Origin: Quisquiliibacterium sp036525975
GTDB taxonomy: Bacteria; Pseudomonadota; Gammaproteobacteria; Burkholderiales; Burkholderiaceae_E
DNA length: 19,646 bases
Direction of reading: 5' to 3'
Assembly (NCBI GenBank): GCA_036525975.1
Contig: DATCZK010000092.1
Coordinates: 1-19,646 of the forward strand
In this document: one piece after another, positions 17,039 through 19,646 of the stretch
How the letters are laid out: the number at the start of each line of letters is the position of its first letter
How positions within the stretch are numbered: the stretch's first letter is position 1
Program-made: the position numbers and the translations under genes
Notes under the pieces: generated by a model
Database searches by the model: none
What the model saw: the letters and a program-made list of their open reading frames with translations, nothing else
Told to the model about the DNA's origin: nothing

Positions 17039-17764
17039 TCACGACCACCCCCTGAGCTTCACCCGCAAACGCGCCACCGCCTGGCTGCGCAACTGCGAGA
17101 CCCGCGACTCGGTCACGCCGAGCACCGCGCCGATCTCCCTGAGGTTCATTTCCTGCTCGTAGCACATCCCCATCACGAGCTTCTCGCGTTCGGGCAGCTC
17201 CTCGATCGCGTCGGTCAGCGCCTCGCGGAACCGGTCGTCGCGCAGCATCTTTCCGGGGTCGGCGTCGAAGTCTTCGCCGGCATCGCACCGATGGCGATCG
17301 AGAAAGCCGTCCTGCCCGCCGTCGCTGAAGTCGTCGAGGGACACCAGTTGCGCGCCGCGCGCGTCGCCCAGAAGCTTCTGGTATTCGTCCACGGCCAGGC
17401 CGAGTTCGGCGGCAACCTCGCGCTCGGTCGGGGCGCGCCCGTGACGCTGCTCGGCGCCTCGAATCGCGCCGTCGATCGCGCGCTGGTTGCGGCGCACCGA
17501 ACGCGGCATCCAGTCGGCGCCCCGCAACTCGTCGAGCATCGCGCCGCGCACGCGCTGCATCGCGAAGGTCTCGAACTGCGCCCCGTGGTCGGCCTGGTAG
17601 CGCGAGAGCGCCTCGAACAGGCCGATCATCCCGGCCTGCACCAGGTCGTCGAGTTCCACGTTCGCCGGCAGCTTCGCGATCATCTGCGACGCCACGCGCC
17701 GCACCATGGGCCCGTACTCCATGGTTGCCGATTGCCGGTCGAGTGTTTCGTGCGCCGTGTGCAT
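17039..17764 (-). CDS. fliA: Flagellar RNA polymerase sigma factor FliA (sigma-28)
   Basis: The 241-residue protein (E. coli FliA is 239) directs RNA polymerase to late flagellar and chemotaxis promoters. Region 2 is seen in LDDLVQAGMIGLFEALSRY and FETFAMQRVRGAMLDELR. Region 3 includes the RGADWMPRSVRR segment and APTEREVAAELGLAVDEYQ. Region 4 has EELPEREKLVMGMCYEQE and the helix-turn-helix NLREIGAVLGVTESRVSQLR. The ATG at 17764 is chosen because GAGG is 8 bases upstream and the protein begins like known FliA; the frame stays open to 17968, but that extension has no sigma-factor features. It is downstream of flhDC and the unknown gene, and upstream of a chemoreceptor. FlgM-like protein encoded nearby is its likely antagonist. 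Confidence 0.96.
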   Translation of the reverse strand: MHTAHETLDRQSATMEYGPMVRRVASQMIAKLPANVELDDLVQAGMIGLFEALSRYQADHGAQFETFAMQRVRGAMLDELRGADWMPRSVRRNQRAIDGAIRGAEQRHGRAPTEREVAAELGLAVDEYQKLLGDARGAQLVSLDDFSDGGQDGFLDRHRCDAGEDFDADPGKMLRDDRFREALTDAIEELPEREKLVMGMCYEQEMNLREIGAVLGVTESRVSQLRSQAVARLRVKLRGWS

Positions 17765-17946
17765 GTCGCCCACCTCGTGCTCAATGAATCGTGGCGATCG
17801 GACTTGCAACGGCCGCACCCGGCACCCGCGCGCCGCCCGGGTCGCGAGAACGCGCAACCTGGCCTTCGCTTCGTGCCTGCTGGAGCTTGCTGGCCGACAG
17901 CGCGGGCTGTCGGTCTTCGCGGCTGGGTTCGTTGTCTGCCATCGAT

Positions 17947-17988
17947 CGGGGAGAGTTGAATTTCTCACCCGATTATTTCGGCTCCCCG
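17947..17988 (-). promoter_or_regulatory. AT-rich island with inverted repeat upstream of fliA (candidate class II promoter region)
   Basis: The 274-bp gap before fliA holds no convincing gene. Within it CGGGGAG (17947-17953) and CTCCCCG (17982-17988) flank the only AT-rich patch, which on the minus strand includes GCCGAAATAATCGG with an AATAAT -10-like hexamer and an AAATA core like part of FlhDC boxes. No -35 is seen, as expected for an activator-dependent promoter. The assignment is tentative. Confidence 0.3.
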
Positions 17989-18038
17989 CGAAACCGAAGC
18001 CGCGAAAAGAGCCTGCTTCTCCCCGTATTTGCCGCCGA

Positions 18039-18353
18039 TCAGCCGCTGCGCGCCGCGCGCCGGTGCGCAGCCGCGATCTCGTCGAGCCGGAAGCTGCTGC
18101 GAGCGCACGCCCGCCCGACCGCGTCGATGAGATCGCGAACGCCCTGCTCGCGCTGCGAGGCGCTCGCGTTGCCCGCGAGCATCGCGCCCAGCTGCGACGC
18201 CATCCGGGCGAGTTCGGCCAGTTCGGCCTGCGCGTTGCGAACCTCGTCTTGCACGCGCCCGCTCGACTGCGCTGGCGCGCTCTGGCCCGCCGCTGTCGCG
18301 GCTCGCGCCTTCGCGAGCTCGCCGTCCACGAGTTTGCTGACCGAACCGTTCAC
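18039..18353 (-). CDS. Unknown small protein beside fliA, sigma-28 promoter upstream, weakly FlgM-like C-terminus
   Basis: I do not recognise this 104-residue protein with confidence. It starts with GTG, preceded at 6 bases by a strong AGGAGA ribosome-binding site, which decides against the longer frame from 18386. Residues 1-40 are Ala/Ser/Gln-rich; residues 38-62 (VRNAQAELAELARMASQLGA) look helical; the end has VRDLIDAVGRACARSSFRLD then EIAAAHRR. The spacing of hydrophobic residues there loosely recalls the FlgM pattern (V..I..A....F.LD.IA), but it is much weaker than in the plus-strand flgM-like gene. No signal peptide or membrane segment is seen. It lies between flhC and fliA, with a good sigma-28 promoter match about 200 bp upstream, so a late flagellar role is inferred from context. 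Confidence 0.65.
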   Translation of the reverse strand: MNGSVSKLVDGELAKARAATAAGQSAPAQSSGRVQDEVRNAQAELAELARMASQLGAMLAGNASASQREQGVRDLIDAVGRACARSSFRLDEIAAAHRRAARSG

Positions 18354-18553
18354 CGTTTCTCTCCTGGCCGGGAAGCCGCGCCGCACGCCACAGCCGGCCG
18401 CACGCGCGATCGCACGCGCGGGGGCGTCACACCCTGCGCGCCGTTCGAACCGAAGGCCGCGACTCGCGTGCCGTTGGAATTTGCGCAGCCGGTGATCGAG
18501 AACATGGGGTCGGATGCCTGGCTAAAGTGACTTCATTCACGCCTTACATCCGG

Positions 18554-18580
18554 ATAACGGCCTCGAGCGCGCATCCTTTA
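18554..18580 (-). promoter_or_regulatory. Sigma-28 (FliA) promoter downstream of flhC
   Basis: On the minus strand TAAAGGAT (18580-18573), an 11-bp spacer and GCCGTTAT (18561-18554) match TAAAGTTT-N11-GCCGATAA with the TAAAG core intact, six of eight bases in the -10 and exact spacing. It begins 10 bp after the flhC stop and points at the unknown 104-residue gene and fliA. The predicted leader is about 190 nt. Confidence 0.65.
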
Positions 18581-18590
18581 GCGCCGGCGG

Positions 18591-19121
18591 TCAGTGCGCC
18601 AGCCCGCCCCGGCGCCCCTTTCCGGCCCGCGCCGGCGGTTCGCACAGGCCGCAGACGTAGTTTCCGGCCAGCTCGTAGGCGTGGTTGATGAAGTTGCCGC
18701 CGCAGCGCTTGCAGCGCGTGAGGCACAACATGCCCGAGTGCACGAACTGCACCAGGCGCCAGGCCCTGGTGACCGAGAGCAACGGCTCGACGTCGTTGGC
18801 GGCCACCTCGGCGGCGTAGAGCTGATAGGCCTTGATCAGCGCCTCGACCTCGTCGATCGCGCTCGCCTTTTGCAGATACTCGTAGATGTTGAAGAACAGC
18901 GAGGAGTGGACGTTCGGCTGCCAGCCGATGAACCAGTCGGTCGAGAACGGCAGCTGCCCCTTGGAGGGCGAGCGCCCGGTCACTTCCTTGTACAGCTTGA
19001 GGAGCCGTTCGTGGGGCAGGCTGGTCTCGGACTGCAGCAACTGCAGTCGCGCGCCCAATCCGATCAGCGCGATCGCGCGCTGCAACTGGCGGCTGTCCTC
19101 CAGGAGGCTTCGCGCGGTCAC
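18591..19121 (-). CDS. flhC: Flagellar transcriptional activator subunit FlhC
   Basis: The 176-residue protein forms the FlhD4C2 complex, the master activator of flagellar class II genes. It aligns by eye with E. coli FlhC through ALIGLGARLQLLQSETSL, KLYKEVTGRSPSKGQLPFST, DWFIGWQPNVHSS and the C-terminal zinc site. The zinc ligands Cys137, Cys140, Cys157 and Cys160 (CKRCGGNF and YVCGLC) are at the same positions as in E. coli, and an extra Cys133 is present. It is about 16 residues shorter than the E. coli protein at the C-terminus. The GTG start lies one base after the flhD stop codon, so translation is probably coupled. Confidence 0.96.
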   Translation of the reverse strand: MTARSLLEDSRQLQRAIALIGLGARLQLLQSETSLPHERLLKLYKEVTGRSPSKGQLPFSTDWFIGWQPNVHSSLFFNIYEYLQKASAIDEVEALIKAYQLYAAEVAANDVEPLLSVTRAWRLVQFVHSGMLCLTRCKRCGGNFINHAYELAGNYVCGLCEPPARAGKGRRGGLAH

Positions 19122-19122
19122 G

Positions 19123-19458
19123 TCAGAGCACTTCCGAGAGCTTGCCCGACATCAGGATGCTCGCGTGCAGCCTCGAGGCGTTCCCGGTCTCGCCGTCGGC
19201 GCGGGTCGCGCCGTGCTCGGCGAGCAGCGACCAGATCATCTCCTCCTCGAAGCGGAACCGGCACATCAGGTTGTTGCCCGCCGCGACCCTGATCATCTGC
19301 GTGGGCGTGAGCGCCTCGATGATCGACGCAACCTCGTCCGAGATGCCGAGCCGGTACAGCGCCTGCGCGCGGTCCGCGCGAATCAGCCGCTGGGCGAGGA
19401 TGAGATAAGCCAGGTTGGCTTCCCGTATTTCCGCCATCATCCGGTCGTCGAGGGTCAT
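19123..19458 (-). CDS. flhD: Flagellar transcriptional activator subunit FlhD
   Basis: The 111-residue protein is the partner of FlhC in the flagellar master regulator. It matches E. coli FlhD through the segment IREANLAYLILAQRLIRAD, then YRLGISDE, ALTPTQM and NNLMCRFRF, including the Cys equivalent to the inter-subunit disulfide Cys65. The ATG at 19458 is chosen because AAGGAG lies 6-7 bases upstream; the longer frame to 19497 lacks FlhD similarity. It heads the flhDC operon, and its upstream region carries a large inverted repeat and short direct repeats likely to be regulatory sites. Confidence 0.96.
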   Translation of the reverse strand: MTLDDRMMAEIREANLAYLILAQRLIRADRAQALYRLGISDEVASIIEALTPTQMIRVAAGNNLMCRFRFEEEMIWSLLAEHGATRADGETGNASRLHASILMSGKLSEVL

Positions 19459-19511
19459 GCGCTTCTCCTTGGCACCCGTTGTCGGTCCTGATTTCAACGT
19501 GGGGCCAGTCT

Positions 19512-19554
19512 CGGCAACTCGCCGGCAATCCTGAATCCGAGATCTTCCCTGAAT
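19512..19554. repeat. Short direct repeats in the flhD upstream region
   Basis: CGGCAA occurs at 19512-19517 and 19523-19528 (11-bp period, about one helical turn). CCTGAAT occurs at 19530-19536 and 19548-19554 (18-bp period). They lie between the large inverted repeat and the flhD start and may be regulator contacts, though short repeats can arise by chance. Confidence 0.3.
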
Positions 19555-19557
19555 GCC

Positions 19558-19595
19558 CGAGGAGAAATTCCTACACGCGTAGGAATTTCTCCTAC
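19558..19595. promoter_or_regulatory. Large inverted repeat / paired operator upstream of flhDC
   Basis: AGGAGAAATTCCTAC (19560-19574) and GTAGGAATTTCTCCT (19579-19593) are exact reverse complements separated by ACGC. The right arm plus two bases (19579-19595) is itself a dyad, GTAGGA-N5-TCCTAC, and the left arm is nearly so, AGGA-N5-TCCTAC. The two dyads are centred 21 bp apart, about two helical turns. The site is about 102 bp upstream of the flhD ATG. No T-run follows on either strand, so a DNA-binding site is favoured over a terminator. The half-site resembles those of NarL/FixJ-family response regulators such as RcsB and BvgA. Confidence 0.7.
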
Positions 19596-19646
19596 CTGCG
19601 GTGCGCGCGCCGCGCGATCCGGTGCGCGCGGGTTGCGCCGGCGCGG

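Noticed and set aside
17765..17968. 68-codon N-terminal extension of fliA
   Set aside because: The ATG at 17764 has a ribosome-binding site and gives normal FliA length; the extension has low-complexity Arg/Ser/Pro composition.
18523..18557. Plus-strand TAAAGTGA...GGATAA as a sigma-28 promoter
   Set aside because: The spacing and -10 sequence do not fit, and no plus-strand gene follows; the minus-strand match at 18554-18580 is much better.
19600..19630. GGTGCGCGCG repeated twice with a 21-bp period at the right edge
   Set aside because: Short CG-rich repeats are common in this composition, and the sequence may belong to a gene outside the window.
1..19646. tRNA, rRNA, CRISPR, insertion sequences, phage or defence genes
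   Set aside because: No clover-leaf-like tRNA sequence, regularly spaced repeats, transposase motifs or composition break was seen on reading either strand. Weakly structured small RNAs cannot be excluded by eye.

Overview
The window is GC-rich, tightly packed chromosomal DNA. It looks like a betaproteobacterium, most likely Burkholderiales. The reasons are an FlhDC-type flagellar master operon, a divergent hrpA/argA pair followed by yggX, a fused indolepyruvate ferredoxin oxidoreductase, and very high G+C with many open shadow frames on the opposite strand of real genes. There are no transposases, CRISPR arrays, tRNA or rRNA genes and no compositional break, so this reads as core chromosome rather than an island.

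Region 1 (1-7772, minus strand) is a run of six closely spaced or overlapping genes. From promoter to end they encode a secreted YVTN-type beta-propeller, a secreted polysaccharide deacetylase-like protein, a membrane sterol-desaturase/fatty-acid-hydroxylase family protein, an EI24/CysZ-family membrane protein, a molybdopterin-binding (CinA N-terminal type) protein, and a large indolepyruvate ferredoxin oxidoreductase that runs off the left edge. Four-base overlaps at two junctions suggest one transcription unit.

Region 2 (7773-15291) is housekeeping. An AEC-family transporter (plus) converges on the RNA helicase gene hrpA (minus). hrpA diverges from argA (plus, arginine biosynthesis) across a short AT-rich gap, and argA is followed by yggX (plus). 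yggX converges on rpiA (minus, pentose phosphate pathway).

Region 3 (15292-19646) is a flagellar control locus. On the minus strand come flhD and flhC, a 104-codon gene of unknown function, fliA (sigma-28), and a soluble chemoreceptor-like protein. On the plus strand, facing the chemoreceptor gene, is a small flgM-like anti-sigma gene. Good sigma-28 promoter matches precede the flgM-like gene and the unknown gene. A striking perfect inverted repeat sits about 100 bp upstream of flhD. The activator, the sigma factor and the probable anti-sigma factor of the flagellar cascade therefore lie within about 4 kb.

No clearly new defence or mobile system is visible. The best leads are the flhDC upstream operator, the unknown sigma-28-controlled gene beside fliA, and the symmetric -10 box shared by hrpA and argA. 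All functional calls come from reading translated sequence and remembered family motifs; no database search was possible.
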